DNA of 14,195 nucleotides from DATHTK01 sp035463295 (lineage in GTDB: Bacteria; Actinomycetota; Rubrobacteria; Rubrobacterales; Rubrobacteraceae): contig DATHTK010000077.1 in the NCBI GenBank assembly GCA_035463295.1, positions 1 to 14,195 of the forward strand, given 5' to 3'. The notes below the pieces were generated by a model. It saw nothing but the letters and a program-made list of their open reading frames with translations, searched no databases and had not been told where the DNA came from. Both the position numbers and the translations under genes were made by a program. Of this stretch, positions 13,072 to 14,195 are shown one piece after another (positions within the stretch are counted from its first letter, which is position 1; the number at the start of each line of letters is the position of its first letter).

Positions 13072-14022
13072 ATGGCTGAGAAAGAGATATTCTGTTCGAT
13101 AGGCATCGACATCGACGCCGTCGCCGGCTGGCTCGGGTCCTATGGTGGCGAGGACTCGCCCGACGACATCTCGCGGGGCATGTTCTCGGGTGAGGTTGGC
13201 ACGCTGCGGCTCTTGAAGCTCTTCGAGAAGTACGACCTTCAGACGACCTGGTTCATCCCGGGGCACTCGATCGAGACGTTCCCGGATCAGGCAAAGATGG
13301 TCGTGGATGCGGGGCACGAGATCGGGAGCCACGGCTACTCCCACGAGAACCCGGTCGCGATGACGCCGCAGCAGGAGCGGGACGTGGTGGAGAAGTGCAT
13401 CGGGTTGATCGAGGACGTTGCGGGGAGGGCTCCGGTCGGCAACGTGGCGCCCTGGTGGGAGGTCTCGACCGCCACGAACGAGCTCTTGCTGGAGTTCGGG
13501 TACAAGTACGACCACAGCCTCCAGCACCGCGACTTCACCCCGTACTACGCCCGGGTGGGCGACTCGTGGACCAAGATCGACTACTCCAAGTCGGCCGCAG
13601 AGTGGATGAAGCCCCTGGTGCGCGGCGAGGAGATAGACCTCGTCAAGATCGGGGGCAACTGGTACCTCGACGACCTGCCGCCGATGATGTTCATAAAGAC
13701 CTCGCCCGCCACCCACGGTTTCGTCAACCCGCGCGACCTCGAGGTGCTGTGGCGCGACCAGTTCGACTGGGTCTACAGGGAGATGGACTACGCGACGTAC
13801 TGCCTGACCATCCACCCGGACGTCTCGGGCAGGCCGCAGGTCTTGCTGATGCTCGAGCGCCTGATAGACTACATCAACGGCCACGACGGCATACGCTGGG
13901 CGACGATGGAGGAGATCGCTGACGACTTCGTCCAGCGCTACCCGAGGTCCCAGCCCAACCACGACCCCGGCATCAACATGTACGGCATCGAGACCTCGGC
14001 AGCTGAAGAGGCCGCCTCCTAG
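13072..14022 (+). CDS. NodB-fold hydrolase of the HpPgdA / cyclic-imidase type
   Basis: 316-residue polysaccharide-deacetylase (NodB) fold protein. Metal ligands are D15 (GIDIDAVAGW) and H87 and H91 (SHGYSHENP). The segments GEDSPDDISRG, WFIPGHSIETF, NVAPWWEVS, NWYLDDLPPMMF, FDWVYREMDYA and TIHPDVSGRPQVLLM match, from memory, the Helicobacter PgdA / cyclic imide hydrolase subgroup rather than exported peptidoglycan deacetylases. There is no signal peptide or membrane anchor, so it is cytoplasmic. The ATG is preceded by a purine-rich GGGGGAAGGAAAG. In a cluster with hydantoinase and amidohydrolases, opening of a cyclic imide or ureide (succinimide, maleimide, allantoin or hydantoin-like) to a half-amide is much more likely than cell-wall deacetylation. 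It is divergent from the asparaginase operon, with operator-like sites between. Confidence 0.88.
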   Translation: MAEKEIFCSIGIDIDAVAGWLGSYGGEDSPDDISRGMFSGEVGTLRLLKLFEKYDLQTTWFIPGHSIETFPDQAKMVVDAGHEIGSHGYSHENPVAMTPQQERDVVEKCIGLIEDVAGRAPVGNVAPWWEVSTATNELLLEFGYKYDHSLQHRDFTPYYARVGDSWTKIDYSKSAAEWMKPLVRGEEIDLVKIGGNWYLDDLPPMMFIKTSPATHGFVNPRDLEVLWRDQFDWVYREMDYATYCLTIHPDVSGRPQVLLMLERLIDYINGHDGIRWATMEEIADDFVQRYPRSQPNHDPGINMYGIETSAAEEAAS

Positions 14023-14034
14023 GGGACTCCTTGC

Positions 14035-14195
14035 ATGTGTGTGCTGTGCGGGAAAGCTTTCGTGGCGCAGGCCCACTGGACGGACCGGCACGTCGAGGAC
14101 CGGGCGCGCGCGTCCGGTCCCGGCGCCGACCCGGTCGAGTACCAGCGCGACCGACGCCGCGACCGCGGACACAGGGTAGTACTGACCAACGAGGT
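14035..14195 (+). CDS. Unrecognised small Cys-containing protein, cut by window end
   Basis: An open frame from ATG 14035 begins 12 bases after the imidase-like stop, with AGGGGAC as a possible ribosome site. The 53 visible residues start MCVLCGKAFVAQAHWTDRHV, continue into an Arg/Asp-rich stretch with VEYQRDRRRDRGHRVVLTN, and run off the edge. The CxxC pair with nearby His could bind zinc or a cofactor. I do not recognise the family. Its spacing suggests co-transcription with the imidase-like gene, so it may be a pathway component. Confidence 0.6.
   Translation, partial: MCVLCGKAFVAQAHWTDRHVEDRARASGPGADPVEYQRDRRRDRGHRVVLTNE

Noticed and set aside
12967..14172. Long minus-strand open frame opposite the imidase-like gene
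   Set aside because: Low-complexity Val/Arg/Leu/Asp translation typical of the antisense frame of a GC-rich gene; the plus strand holds a clear conserved protein.
1..14195. CRISPR array, tRNA, rRNA, transposon ends, phage attachment site
   Set aside because: No spaced repeat array, no cloverleaf-like segment, no transposase or integrase motif, and no flanking direct repeat seen by eye.

Overview
The window is GC-rich bacterial DNA with dense, short-spaced genes, many GTG/TTG starts, strong GGAGG-type ribosome sites and frequent ATA isoleucine codons despite the high GC. This fits a high-GC actinomycete, and a Rubrobacter-like organism is my best guess from style and gene content (inference, not proven). 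No rRNA, tRNA, CRISPR array, transposase or phage gene is visible.

Layout. (1) 1-678, minus: an OmpR/PhoB-type response regulator running off the left edge. A two-way promoter region with 11-bp-spaced direct repeats separates it from (2) 873-2917, plus: a translationally coupled pair, an enolase-superfamily epimerase (DgcA type) and a DUF1611/DgcN protein, which match a D-glutamate catabolic module. (3) 2924-3214, minus: a small membrane-protein frame that looks cut off at its 5' end, next to (4) 3306-4091, minus: a FadR-subfamily GntR regulator. (5) 4386-7417, plus: an operon of an MFS transporter and two short-chain dehydrogenases, divergent from the regulator. (6) 12889 down to 7466, minus: a five-gene operon of asparaginase-family amidohydrolase, M20 N-carbamoyl-L-amino-acid hydrolase/allantoate amidohydrolase-like enzyme, D-hydantoinase/dihydropyrimidinase, N-carbamoylsarcosine/maleamate amidohydrolase-like cysteine hydrolase, and an ornithine-cyclodeaminase/mu-crystallin family enzyme. 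It converges on unit 5 at a 28-bp palindrome. (7) 13072 to the end, plus and divergent from unit 6: a NodB-fold protein of the HpPgdA/cyclic-imidase type, then the start of an unrecognised Cys-containing protein cut by the window end.

How it may work together. Units 4-7 look like one catabolic island for cyclic ureides or cyclic imides. The transporter imports the substrate, the hydantoinase and the imidase-like protein open five- or six-membered rings, and the carbamoylase, cysteine hydrolase and asparaginase-like enzyme remove carbamoyl or amide nitrogen. The OCD-family enzyme and the two SDRs then handle the carbon skeleton. The strongest non-coding signal supports one regulon: a 19-bp palindrome with core TTTGT-(T/C)TG-ACAA overlaps the consensus -35 box of the transporter operon and recurs between units 6 and 7, with a weaker third copy over the predicted start of transcription of unit 7. 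The FadR-type regulator of unit 4 is the natural candidate to bind all three.
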